Shown here piece by piece: positions 34,600 to 42,811 of a DNA stretch of 64,000 bases. The position numbers were made by a program, and so were the translations under genes. Location: the NCBI RefSeq assembly GCF_907165045.1, contig NZ_CAJRAU010000003.1, positions 310,001 through 374,000 of the forward strand. The letters are read 5' to 3'. Source of the stretch: Dyadobacter linearis. Lineage in GTDB: Bacteria; Bacteroidota; Bacteroidia; Cytophagales; Spirosomataceae. The notes beneath the pieces were generated by a model, which ran no database searches, was not told where the DNA came from, and saw only the letters and a program-made list of their open reading frames with translations. Positions within the stretch are counted from its first letter, which is position 1, and the number at the start of each line of letters is the position of its first letter.

Positions 34600-35855
34600 A
34601 GCAGGTACTTTTTACGCGTCTCTTTGTACTGAGAAAGTCCCGACTCCCAGCTTTTCCGTATCTCTTCTTCGGAAGTACCCGCGATGATCTGTTTCCTTAA
34701 ATTTTCAGTTCCTGACAGCAAATCGAAATTGCCCATTTGCTTACTCTGCGATCTGTCGAAAAAGCGCTCTTTGTCAGGATAAGCCTTGTACATTTCAATC
34801 AGCCAAGCCAGATGCAGCTTCCCGGATTTGCGGATTTCTTTCATATCATATTCCCGGAGATCCAGGCCAAAACACGCTTTATCCTGGTGCAGTGGCGTTT
34901 CGCTCATTCCCTTTATGCTTTTTGGTGTAAATGAAAACGCGTATTTGTCTTTCAATAACGGTGCGCCCAATACTGTGAACGGCATGTAAGTACCTCGTCC
35001 CTGGCTCACGATCGTTCCTTCAAACATGCAGATATGCGGATAAAGCATGATCGACTGCTGCGTATTCAAGTTCGGCGAGGGCAGTACCGGCAAGGTGTAG
35101 GGAGTATCATGCGTGTAATTGTTGATTTTGATGATCTTTAATTTGCATTGCATCTTGTTTTTCAGCCAGCCTTCTCCATTGATCATCTGCGCCAATTCGG
35201 CAATCGTTAATCCGTGTGAAATAGGAATGCGGTACATACCAATGCCTGAATGCAGGTGATCCTCCAATAGCGGCCCGTCGACGAGGAAACCGTTGGGATT
35301 CGGTCGGTCGAGAATCAGCATTTCCTTATTATTCTCGGCGCAGGCTTCCATTACGTGGCCGAGGGTATTGATATAGGTGTAAAAACGCGCGCCCACATCC
35401 TGAATATCGAACAGCACAATATCCAGCCTGGCCATTTGTTCATTCGTAGGTCGCTTCAATTTTCCGTAAAGTGAAATTGCCGGAATGCCCGTTTTCTCGT
35501 CTACGCTGTCACTTACCTTATCCCCATTGCTCGCAGTTCCGCGGAAACCATGCTCAGGACCAAAAATCGCCACGACGTTTACGCCCAATGCCACCAGACT
35601 ATCTACCATCGGTTTGCTGCCGATAATAGAGGTTTGGTTGATCACAATACCCACTTTTTTCCCTTTTAGATAAGGAATATATTCTGAAATTTGGTCCGCG
35701 CCGGTGATCGGTACATTCAAACCTGCATTTGCACCTGGTGTGCTGATCGTATCATTTCCTGTCAATACCGGATTTTTACTGGCGGAGGTATTGACGCAAT
35801 TATTGAACAGCAGCATGTTGGCGACTAGGTAAAAAGCATATAATGACAGTTTCAT
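34590..35855 (-). CDS. namZ: Exo-beta-N-acetylmuramidase NamZ-like (DUF1343, GH171)
   Basis: 421 residues from the ATG at 35855; a longer frame continuing to 36095 runs antisense into the radical SAM gene and was rejected. The N-terminus (MKLSLYAFYLVANMLLFNNC) is a lipoprotein-like signal. The DUF1343 core is clear: KKVGIVINQTSIIG, FGPEHGFRGTASNGDKVSDS, PAISLYGKLKRPT, LFDIQDVGARFYTYI and LDRPNPNGFLVDGP. Characterised NamZ releases terminal MurNAc from peptidoglycan fragments, a cell-wall recycling step. The protein should act in the periplasm. It is convergent with the LysE gene. Confidence 0.9.
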   Translation of the reverse strand: MKLSLYAFYLVANMLLFNNCVNTSASKNPVLTGNDTISTPGANAGLNVPITGADQISEYIPYLKGKKVGIVINQTSIIGSKPMVDSLVALGVNVVAIFGPEHGFRGTASNGDKVSDSVDEKTGIPAISLYGKLKRPTNEQMARLDIVLFDIQDVGARFYTYINTLGHVMEACAENNKEMLILDRPNPNGFLVDGPLLEDHLHSGIGMYRIPISHGLTIAELAQMINGEGWLKNKMQCKLKIIKINNYTHDTPYTLPVLPSPNLNTQQSIMLYPHICMFEGTIVSQGRGTYMPFTVLGAPLLKDKYAFSFTPKSIKGMSETPLHQDKACFGLDLREYDMKEIRKSGKLHLAWLIEMYKAYPDKERFFDRSQSKQMGNFDLLSGTENLRKQIIAGTSEEEIRKSWESGLSQYKETRKKYLLYP

Positions 35856-35914
35856 AGTATCGGAATTGAAGTTTTCATTCGTGTTACATTCGTGTATTCG
35901 TGGCATTAAAAACA

Positions 35915-36967
35915 TCAAAACAGCCGCATTTGCCCCGCCCGCATAAACTGCGTGGTATCCAGCTCTGGTATTTCCCCACCTTTGAAATGTTTCCGGCAAG
36001 CCAGATTGTGCAGCTGCCTGATATGCTCCGCAAAATTCCCTTCGCCCACCATTCGGTACCCGAAACGAGAATCGTTGACATTCCCGCCGTGACATTCCTT
36101 GATCTGGTTCAAAACCTTGGCAGCACGGTCAGGAAAATGGTGGTGCACCCATTCATCGAATATAGTACCGATCGCTCCATTCAATCTCACAACCGTATAA
36201 TTAGCCCAAAGCGCGCCGTTTTCGGCAGCGGCTTCGATGATAGCAGGAATTTCGTGGTCGTTTAGTCCCGGAATGATCGGCGCCGTCATTACACCCATCG
36301 GCACCCCGACTTCGGTCAATGCTTTCACTACCTGCAACCGCCGTTTTCCGGTTACAGTCCTCGGTTCAAGCTTTTGCCGCAGGTCTTCATTTAATGAAGT
36401 AATGGAAATAGCGCCATGGACGAGATTGAGCTTTGCCAGCTTTTCAAAAAGGTCGAGATCACGCAGTATCAGTGCATTTTTGGTCAGTACACTCACCGGA
36501 TTCCGGTAACGCAAACAAATTTCCAGCAGCTGCCGGGTAATGCGATATCTCTTTTCACCCGGCTGATAGCAATCCGTATTCCCTGAAATGTGAATGCTGG
36601 TAGGCTCCCACTTTTTAGAGTTAAAAAGCTTTTCAAGCAGCTGGGGTGCATTCTTTTTGACTACAATTTTTGTCTCAAAATCAAGTCCGGCTGAATAGCC
36701 AAGATACTCGTGAGAATTGCGCGCGTAACAGTAAATACAGCCATGCTCGCAGCCCCGGTAGGGATTTACGGAATGGAAGTTCCCGAGATCGGGACTGTCG
36801 GAAACGCTTAGTAAGGTTTTGGATTCCTCTTCAATAAACTGGGTTTTGGGATTTACCTCAGGGTCTTCCCATTGCTGCCAGTCCTCAGAAGTATACTCGG
36901 TGGATTGTTTGAAGAATTTGTTGTGGGGATTGATGGAGGCTCCCCTACCCCGCGCCCGGTTGTCCAT
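35915..36967 (-). CDS. Radical SAM protein (PA0069/spore-photolyase-like)
   Basis: 350 residues from ATG 36967 (MDNRARGRGASINPHNKFF). The iron-sulphur motif is CEHGCIYC (C73, C77, C80), the CxxxCxxC radical SAM signature, preceded by NPYRG as in the PA0069/Rv2578c family. Other matching parts are SIHISGNTDCYQPGEK and VLTKNALILRDLDL. The family is related to spore photoproduct lyase but lacks a known reaction. It is cytoplasmic. It ends about 60 bases before the namZ-like start on the same strand and follows the M42 peptidase by 91 bases, so a loose cluster is possible. Confidence 0.9.
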   Translation of the reverse strand: MDNRARGRGASINPHNKFFKQSTEYTSEDWQQWEDPEVNPKTQFIEEESKTLLSVSDSPDLGNFHSVNPYRGCEHGCIYCYARNSHEYLGYSAGLDFETKIVVKKNAPQLLEKLFNSKKWEPTSIHISGNTDCYQPGEKRYRITRQLLEICLRYRNPVSVLTKNALILRDLDLFEKLAKLNLVHGAISITSLNEDLRQKLEPRTVTGKRRLQVVKALTEVGVPMGVMTAPIIPGLNDHEIPAIIEAAAENGALWANYTVVRLNGAIGTIFDEWVHHHFPDRAAKVLNQIKECHGGNVNDSRFGYRMVGEGNFAEHIRQLHNLACRKHFKGGEIPELDTTQFMRAGQMRLF

Positions 36968-37058
36968 TTTGTAGTGATTTTCATATTTGTTGATGTTAAG
37001 ATGGGTTGTATGGGTCTTAAAAACTTCCCGGACTTGCATCCGGGAAGCGCAATCTAAA

Positions 37059-38129
37059 TTACTTAATATATCTGAAATCTTCATCGCCTTTAAGCGACAA
37101 AAGCACGTCGTACATCAGCTGAATCACGTTTTTCACATCTTCTTTATGCACCATTTCTACCGTTGTGTGCATGTATTTCAATGGTAATGAGATCAATGCA
37201 GATGCAATTCCTTCTGTTGAATAGGCGAATGAATCGGTGTCAGTCCCGGTCGAGCGACTTACTGCCTGGCGCTGAAAAGGAATCTTCTTCTCGTCGGCCA
37301 CGCTGATCAGCAGGTCACGCACATTATTCTGAACCGCCGGACCGTAGCATATTACAGGCCCGTTTCCAGCCTTCAAATCGCCCTGCTCCTTTTTATTGTA
37401 CATCGGAGACTGTGTATCGTGGGTCACATCGGTTACAATCGCCAGGTCGGGTTTCAGTCGGCGAGCGATCATTTCCGCCCCGCGTAATCCAATTTCTTCC
37501 TGAACTGCATTCACTACATATAATGTAAAAGGCAAACGCACATTGTTCTCATGCAGCATACGCGCCACTTCCGCGATCATGTAGCCGCCCATTCTGTTAT
37601 CCAGCGCGCGGCCTACATAGTATTTTTCGTTCAGCTCGTCAAGTCCGTCTGCAAATGTCACGACGGTCCCGACGTGAATGCCCATTTCCAGAACCTCATC
37701 CTTTTTCGCCGCGCCCACATCTATAAACAGCTCGTGCACTTTGGGAACCTGGTCTTTGGCCACCTCGCGTACGTGAATTGCCGGCCAACCGAAAACGCCT
37801 TTTACAATCCCTTTTGCAGTATGCAGATTAACGCGCATGGAAGGCGCGATCGCAGCATCGGATCCGCCATTTCGGCGCACGTGAATATAGCCGTCGTCAG
37901 AAATGTAATTTACAAACCAGGAAATTTCATCCGAATGCGCCTCGATCACCACTTTGTAATTTTGCCCAGCCGCGATAACGCCGACAGCGGTACCGTACGT
38001 GTCAATAATTTCCTCATCAATATAGGGCCTGACATAGTCCAGCCAGATCTGCTGACCCGTGGATTCGAAGCCGGTTGGGGACGCATTATTTAAATACTTA
38101 TAAAGAAACTCTGTGTTCTTGTCTGCCAT
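37059..38129 (-). CDS. M42-family aminopeptidase
   Basis: 356 residues from the ATG at 38129, preferred because the upstream 30 residues do not look like the family. M42 metal ligands are visible: EAHSDEISWFV (His), GRALDNRMGG (bridging Asp), catalytic Glu in NAVQEEIGLRGAE, VTDVTHDTQ (Asp) and the final His in MHTTVEMVHKED. Members form large tetrahedral dodecamers that degrade peptides in the cytoplasm, with activity of the glutamyl- or general aminopeptidase type. It could recycle amino acids downstream of proteasome-like degradation. Confidence 0.92.
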   Translation of the reverse strand: MADKNTEFLYKYLNNASPTGFESTGQQIWLDYVRPYIDEEIIDTYGTAVGVIAAGQNYKVVIEAHSDEISWFVNYISDDGYIHVRRNGGSDAAIAPSMRVNLHTAKGIVKGVFGWPAIHVREVAKDQVPKVHELFIDVGAAKKDEVLEMGIHVGTVVTFADGLDELNEKYYVGRALDNRMGGYMIAEVARMLHENNVRLPFTLYVVNAVQEEIGLRGAEMIARRLKPDLAIVTDVTHDTQSPMYNKKEQGDLKAGNGPVICYGPAVQNNVRDLLISVADEKKIPFQRQAVSRSTGTDTDSFAYSTEGIASALISLPLKYMHTTVEMVHKEDVKNVIQLMYDVLLSLKGDEDFRYIK

Positions 38130-38188
38130 AAATCGATTTGAAAATGTATTGAAAGTGATTTGTCTGAAGAACTTCGCCCAATGCTCTT

Positions 38189-38518
38189 TTATCTTTTCAA
38201 ATACCTCAAAAAAGCCCAAAATGGACGTTTGTTCAGGTATTCAAGATCAGACTGATGCTGAAAAGCTTCGCGTTCAAACGAAATATGAAGATAGGCTAAA
38301 TAATGTTTTTTGTACTGGGCGAGCCGGATTAAATATTCGATGAAGTACCAGGCGTAAAAGAGGATCAGCCCGAGTTCGAGCTGCTGTTTCAAATGTATCC
38401 TTTCGTGGTTGATCAGGAAGCGGCCCGGGGTTTTGGTTTTGAGTAAAATAAAAGGAAATATCGCCATACCTTCCACCCAGAGAAACGAAATGCTGAGTAT
38501 GAATCCTTTGATTTTCAT
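38189..38518 (-). CDS. Small membrane protein with HExxH motif
   Basis: 109 residues from the ATG at 38518 (MKIKGFILSISF). There is a hydrophobic N-terminal segment and a second helix (LGLILFYAWYFIEYLIRL) just after NHERIHLKQQ, which contains the zinc-binding pattern HExxH (HERIH). This resembles a minimal membrane-embedded metalloprotease, but no third ligand is certain and I do not recognise the family. Similar short HERIH proteins are common in Bacteroidota genomes as hypothetical genes. It lies between greA (86 bases upstream) and the M42 peptidase (59 bases downstream) on the same strand. Confidence 0.7.
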   Translation of the reverse strand: MKIKGFILSISFLWVEGMAIFPFILLKTKTPGRFLINHERIHLKQQLELGLILFYAWYFIEYLIRLAQYKKHYLAYLHISFEREAFQHQSDLEYLNKRPFWAFLRYLKR

Positions 38519-38604
38519 TTTGCCGTTGTATGTACCATGAAACAAAAAAATTGGACCGTGAATGCCACTTCGGCCGCACGATCCAAATTTTTTATATACA
38601 ATAT

Positions 38605-39087
38605 CTATTCGCTGAAACGACTAATATCCAGAACCTCGAATTCCATCACGCCGGCAGGCACTTTGATTTCGGTTGTATCCCCTATCTTTTTACCCAGCAA
38701 ACCTTTCCCGATCGGAGAACCTACCGATATTTTACCAGTTTTCAGGTCGGCTTCTTCTTCTGAAACCAATATATATGTTACTTCCATTCCGTTTTTCCGG
38801 TTTCTGATCTTCACTTTCGAGAGCACCGAAACCTGGGAGTTGTCAATAGACGATTCGTCGATCACCCGCGCCGTTGAAAGGATTTCTTCCAGCTTTGCAA
38901 TTTTCATTTCATGCATTCCCTGCGCATCTTTTGCCGCGTCATATTCAGCATTCTCACTCAAATCTCCTTTATCACGGGCCTCTGCAATTTGGGCAGCAAT
39001 GGCCGTGCGGCCTTTGGTTTTCATATCATTCAGCTCATTTTTCAGCTTGTTTAATCCTTCCTCCGTATAGTATGAAATTTTAGCCAT
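38605..39087 (-). CDS. greA: Transcription elongation factor GreA
   Basis: 160 residues, standard length. The N-terminal coiled coil (about 1-75, EEGLNKLKNELNDMKTKGR and ARDKGDLSENAEYDAAKDAQ) carries the acidic tip residues DLSENAEYD that reach into RNA polymerase to stimulate cleavage of backtracked RNA. The C-terminal FKBP-like domain includes ILVSEEEADLKTGKISVGSP and GLLGKKIGD. A structured region with a hairpin and a nine-base T-run lies upstream on the same strand (39136-39211), suggesting a leader or a separate small RNA. Confidence 0.98.
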   Translation of the reverse strand: MAKISYYTEEGLNKLKNELNDMKTKGRTAIAAQIAEARDKGDLSENAEYDAAKDAQGMHEMKIAKLEEILSTARVIDESSIDNSQVSVLSKVKIRNRKNGMEVTYILVSEEEADLKTGKISVGSPIGKGLLGKKIGDTTEIKVPAGVMEFEVLDISRFSE

Positions 39088-39135
39088 GACCTTAATTGTT
39101 GGTTTTTTGTCTTAATGATTTTTTGATTTCCAGAT

Positions 39136-39211
39136 AAAAAAAAAGAACGGCTCAAAGACCGCTCTACAAGAGTAACTACACTCGTAGAATCAGGCTAGAA
39201 GACCTTGTCTT
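39136..39211 (-). ncRNA. Possible structured leader or small RNA upstream of greA
   Basis: On the minus strand three stem-loops occur in a row: AAGAC-N3-GTCTT (39199-39211), TCTACGAG...CTC-N2-GTAGA (39163-39188), and GAGCGG-N8-CCGTTC (39145-39164), the last followed by nine T residues (39136-39144), which resembles an intrinsic terminator. It ends about 50 bases upstream of the greA start. A weak -7-like TAAGTTAC lies a little upstream. It could be a terminated small RNA or an attenuated greA leader. Structural reasoning only; no family is recognised. Confidence 0.35.
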
Positions 39212-39320
39212 TTGGGCTGCTATGTAACTTAGACTTCAACATAATTTGCGTTTAAGAACGACAAAAATAATAATATTTGCGAATGGTAACACCATATTTG
39301 TGAAAAGCAGTACAGTGACT

Positions 39321-40241
39321 ATGTCAAATACATTCAGGATAATCTTCATGGGAACGCCCGAGTTTGCGGTCCCGAGTTTACAAAGTCTGGTCGAAAGCAA
39401 TTCTAATGTTGTGGCGGTAGTAACCGTGCCAGACAAGCCTTCGGGAAGAGGTCAAAAGCAGACTGCTTCGCCGGTAAAAATCTACGCAGAATCTCAGGGA
39501 ATTCCCGTTTTGCAGCCTGAAAAGCTACGCGATCCGGCATTTCTGGAACAACTAAGATCGTTCAAAGCCGACTTGCAGGTAGTAGTGGCATTCCGTATGC
39601 TGCCGGAGGTAGTATGGAATATGCCGCCGAAAGGTACATTCAACCTCCACAGCTCGCTACTCCCTCAATACCGTGGCGCTGCACCGATCAACTGGGCGGT
39701 GATCAATGGAGAAACCGAATCAGGCGTGACCACTTTTTTTATCGAAAAAGAGATCGACACCGGCAAGATCATTTTCCAGGATAAAGAGCCTATTTCTGAG
39801 GACGACGATGCGGGTACGCTGCACGACAGGCTAATGGAAAAAGGTGCGAGGCTAGTGGTGAAAACGGTGAGAGCAATTGAAGCAGGACAATATCCGCAGG
39901 AGCCGCAGGATGAATCCAAAAAGATAAAACTGGCCCCCAAGATCTTCCGTGAAACCTGTGAAATAGACTGGAACAAGACTTCCATCGAAATACATAATTT
40001 TGTACGAGGCTTATCTCCCTACCCCGCCGCCTGGACCACATTGAACGGACTTTCCTGCAAGGTTTTCAAAACGCAAGTGCTGGATCTGAGTGAAGCAGGC
40101 CCGCCGGGAGATTTTAATACAGACCAAAAATCATTTCTGCATTTCAAAACCGGTGACGGTTGGGTTGCCGTGGAAGTGTTACAATTAGAAGGGAAGAAAA
40201 AAATGGCGGTTGGGGATTTCCTGCGGGGATATAAGCTCTGA
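39321..40241 (+). CDS. fmt: Methionyl-tRNA formyltransferase
   Basis: 306 residues from ATG 39321, which begins MSNTFRIIFMGTPEFAVPSL as expected; an in-frame start 25 codons upstream is not family-like. The catalytic formyl-transfer domain contains the folate-binding HSSLLPQYRGAAPINWAV and the IEKEIDTGKII segment with the conserved aspartate. The C-terminal OB-like domain follows about residue 205. The enzyme formylates initiator Met-tRNA in the cytoplasm. It is divergent from greA and followed by a REP-associated transposase gene. Confidence 0.97.
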   Translation: MSNTFRIIFMGTPEFAVPSLQSLVESNSNVVAVVTVPDKPSGRGQKQTASPVKIYAESQGIPVLQPEKLRDPAFLEQLRSFKADLQVVVAFRMLPEVVWNMPPKGTFNLHSSLLPQYRGAAPINWAVINGETESGVTTFFIEKEIDTGKIIFQDKEPISEDDDAGTLHDRLMEKGARLVVKTVRAIEAGQYPQEPQDESKKIKLAPKIFRETCEIDWNKTSIEIHNFVRGLSPYPAAWTTLNGLSCKVFKTQVLDLSEAGPPGDFNTDQKSFLHFKTGDGWVAVEVLQLEGKKKMAVGDFLRGYKL

Positions 40242-40285
40242 GACTGAGTCGAACGAAAATTTTTACACACTATAATTTTAAAAAA

Positions 40286-40747
40286 ATGGCAAACACGTAT
40301 TCGCAAGTCCACCTGCAGTTCGTTTTTACACCTAAATACCGCGCTGCATTGATTGATCCTGCGTGGGAAACAGAACTTTACAAGTATATCACGGGCATAG
40401 TGCAGAAGAACAAGCACAAAATGCTCGCGATCAACGGCACGGAGGATCACGTCCATATGTTTATAGGATTTCAGACCACACAAAGTATCGCAAGTTTGAT
40501 GCAGGATGTAAAAGCCGATTCATCGCAATGGATCAATAGTCGCGAGTATTGCGGTTCAAGATTCGAGTGGCAGATTGGGTACGGGGTGTTTTCATACAGT
40601 AAATCGGCTGTAAACAACGTGATCCGCTATATTCAAAATCAAAAAGAACATCACAGGAAAGTAGAGTTTCTGGACGAATACATGAAAATCCTGGAAGAAT
40701 TCGCAGTTGACTACAACGAGGCATACATTTTTGAAAAGCCTAAATAA
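40286..40747 (+). mobile_element. Y1/HUH transposase, REP-associated type (IS200-like)
   Basis: 153 residues, a single Y1 transposase domain. The HUH metal motif is DHVHMFI (H55 and H57) and the catalytic tyrosine is in NNVIRYIQNQ (Y115, in the YIxxQ pattern). No TnpB or accessory gene is present. The 331 bases downstream hold at least six short REP-like hairpins of three kinds. Such tyrosine transposases next to REP sequences (RAYTs) are usually single-copy and may mobilise or maintain REPs rather than act as ordinary insertion sequences. It sits between fmt and folA with no flanking duplication that I can see. Confidence 0.9.
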
Positions 40748-40772
40748 AGGTATTTGATTAGAGCCATAGACG

Positions 40773-41061
40773 GGATGCCTACGGTATCCGGCAGTTACCC
40801 TAGTGTCGTGCCATCGCACTGCCGTCTTACCGATATTGCATCGCTACGCGATTTTGACATACGCTGTAGCCGACGCGTGTGTTACAGATATTACATCGCT
40901 ACGCGATTTTAGAAAGGTTAGGTAGCATGCAGGTGGGGTACAGATCTCACATCGCTACGCGATTTATCAGGAATGTCATAATTTGTATATAATACGAATG
41001 TCGCAGAGCGACAATATATCGGCAGTAATAGGGGCCGCAAAAAAGCAAATCCCAGAGGGAT
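40773..41061. repeat. Cluster of REP-like hairpins next to the Y1 transposase
   Basis: Three direct copies of CATCGCTACGCGATTT start at 40839, 40894 and 40950, at 55-56 base intervals, each with hairpin ATCGC-TAC-GCGAT and each preceded by a partly shared ACAGATnTnnCA-like stretch. In addition there are GGATGCC-TAC-GGTATCC (40773-40789), TGTCGC-AGA-GCGACA (40999-41013) and ATCCC-AGA-GGGAT (41049-41061). The loops are TAC or AGA throughout. The last hairpin lies 17 bases before the folA start. Confidence 0.85.
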
Positions 41062-41078
41062 GAAACATTTGTAGAAAA

Positions 41079-41579
41079 ATGGAAATAGCGATCATAGTGG
41101 CGGTATCCGATAATGGGGTTATCGGGAAAGACAATCAGTTGTTATGGCGGTTGCCGGACGATTTGAAGCGGTTTAAGCAGTTGACGTTGAATCACCCGAT
41201 GATTATGGGTAGGAAAACGTTTGAATCTATCGGAAAGCCGCTACCTGGCCGGACATCAATTGTGGTTACCCGAAATCCGGATTTTGATTATGAGGGAATT
41301 ATTGTGGCTCATTCACTCGAAGCGGCTATTGCGCTGGCAGCGGAAACTGAGCGTGACGAAGTTTTTATTATCGGGGGCGGAGAATTATACAAACAGGCTC
41401 AGCCGCTCGCTGATCGATTATATGTTACGGAAGTACATACCGAAATTGACGGCGACACGTATTTTCAAATAGCTAAACCGGAGAGTTGGCAGGAGACCGA
41501 GCGCAGTGTGCACGAGCACGACGAAAGACATTCTTTAAAATTCGAATTTGTAAATTACGCTAGAAGAGCTGACAATTAA
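41079..41579 (+). CDS. folA: Dihydrofolate reductase
   Basis: 166 residues. Recognised by AIIVAVSDNGVIGKDNQLLWRLPDDLKRFK (start of the fold, with the catalytic acid in LPDDLKRF), MIMGRKTFESIGKPLPGRT (NADPH binding) and FIIGGGELYKQAQPLADRL. It reduces dihydrofolate to tetrahydrofolate in the cytoplasm. The promoter region is displaced or replaced by REP-like hairpins, so initiation may start within or before them. The alpha/beta hydrolase gene follows after 42 bases. Confidence 0.97.
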   Translation: MEIAIIVAVSDNGVIGKDNQLLWRLPDDLKRFKQLTLNHPMIMGRKTFESIGKPLPGRTSIVVTRNPDFDYEGIIVAHSLEAAIALAAETERDEVFIIGGGELYKQAQPLADRLYVTEVHTEIDGDTYFQIAKPESWQETERSVHEHDERHSLKFEFVNYARRADN

Positions 41580-41621
41580 GTACTTTTGCATTGACGTAAT
41601 CCAAATGTGACTCTACAAGTA

Positions 41622-42710
41622 ATGCAAATTGAAGTTGAAACACTCACCATTGAATTAAGTACCACACCAGTTGACAAGCGCCCGGTTTACATCACCGGAA
41701 GTTTTTGCAAATGGCTTCCCGATCTGGAAGAATACCAGATGACATTAGTGGAACCAGGACAGTACATTTTTCAATTCCCTGAAGAAGCAGAACTCACCTT
41801 TCCCCTCGAATACAAATATACCCGTGGCGGATGGGACCAGGTAGAACTGGATGAATTTGGCAATCCTTACGCCAATCGAACTATTCCAGAAAAAGATAGC
41901 GTAATCCAGGATATTGTAAAACGCTGGCAGACAGGCATTTTGGAAAAAACCGATCTATCACCGATCGTAGAGCTGGTCTCCGAAAATTTCGAAATTCCTC
42001 AATTTGGAAGGACGAGAAAGATACAGGTGCTGCTACCGCATGATTATTACGACAGACCCGACCTGAGCTTTCCTGTGCTTTACATGACCGACGCCCAAAA
42101 TCTTTTTGGCGAAGGATCGGAATATGGTAACTGGAATATTGACCAAAGCCTTGAAAAACTGGCGAAAGAAAGTAAATCGGGCGTTATCATTGTCGCGATT
42201 GATCATGCCGAGGAGGACAGGATCGAGGAATTTTCACCTTATGTCAATACCAAACTGGGCAAAGGCCGCGGCGAACATTTTTTGCGGTTTATCTCAGAAA
42301 CGCTTAAACCGCAGATTGATAAAAAATATCGTACGAAAAGCGACCGGTTGAATACCGGAATAGGCGGAAGTTCAGTGGGTGGTTTGCTGAGCATTTATGC
42401 AGCATTGATGTTCCCGCAGGTATTTGGCAGGATCATGGCATTCTCACCTTCTCTCTGGATTTCCCAGCGCATTTATTTCGATGTAATACACTTTTTCGAA
42501 CCATTCGAAACACGGATCTATTTATACGCCGGTGGAAAAGAAGGCCCGAATATGCTAGCGAACTTCACGAAATTGACCCAAACGCTCGAAACACAACGAT
42601 TTGGCTACGACCGCGTACAGATCAAAACCAGCATCGACCCAAAAGGACAACACTCGGAAAATCAATGGAGCAAAGAATTTCCGATTGCTTTGAAGTGGTT
42701 GTTTTTTTGA
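41622..42710 (+). CDS. Esterase D-like alpha/beta hydrolase with N-terminal CBM48-like domain
   Basis: 362 residues from ATG 41622; the GTG five codons upstream is less likely. An N-terminal beta domain (about 1-95, VYITGSFCKWLPDLEEYQM and FPLEYKYTRGGWDQVELDEFGNPYANR) looks like the starch/glycogen-binding CBM48 or E-set type. The hydrolase part has PVLYMTDAQNLFG, the nucleophile motif GIGGSSVGGLLSIYA (GxSxGG), and a C-terminal His region QHSENQWSKEFP. Similar enzymes hydrolyse acyl or siderophore esters. No signal peptide, so it is probably cytoplasmic. Substrate unknown. Confidence 0.85.
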   Translation: MQIEVETLTIELSTTPVDKRPVYITGSFCKWLPDLEEYQMTLVEPGQYIFQFPEEAELTFPLEYKYTRGGWDQVELDEFGNPYANRTIPEKDSVIQDIVKRWQTGILEKTDLSPIVELVSENFEIPQFGRTRKIQVLLPHDYYDRPDLSFPVLYMTDAQNLFGEGSEYGNWNIDQSLEKLAKESKSGVIIVAIDHAEEDRIEEFSPYVNTKLGKGRGEHFLRFISETLKPQIDKKYRTKSDRLNTGIGGSSVGGLLSIYAALMFPQVFGRIMAFSPSLWISQRIYFDVIHFFEPFETRIYLYAGGKEGPNMLANFTKLTQTLETQRFGYDRVQIKTSIDPKGQHSENQWSKEFPIALKWLFF

Positions 42711-42811
42711 AGGGGGAAAGGGATAGAGGGAGGAAAGGGAATAAAGGGAGGAAGGAGGAAGGAAAAAGAAGTAATCCCTTTCCTCCATCCTCCCTTTCCT
42801 CCCATCCTCCC
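42711..42811. repeat. Purine/pyrimidine-rich inverted repeat, unit D
   Basis: A purine arm of GGAGGAAGG-type units (42711-42769) is followed after a few bases by a pyrimidine arm of CCTCC units (42775-42811). The pyrimidine arm abuts the hslU stop codon. It lies between convergent genes, so either strand's transcript could form a hairpin terminator. There is no 86-base core as in units A and B and no enclosed gene as in unit C. Confidence 0.75.

Noticed and set aside
35856..36095. Extended N-terminus for the NamZ-like protein
   Set aside because: The extension overlaps the radical SAM gene on the same strand in another frame and lacks a signal peptide; ATG 35855 begins a lipoprotein-like signal.
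40839..40965. Three direct repeats at 55-base intervals, CRISPR-like at first sight
   Set aside because: Only three copies, each a small hairpin with TAC loop, spacers partly similar to one another, no cas genes; they belong to the REP cluster.
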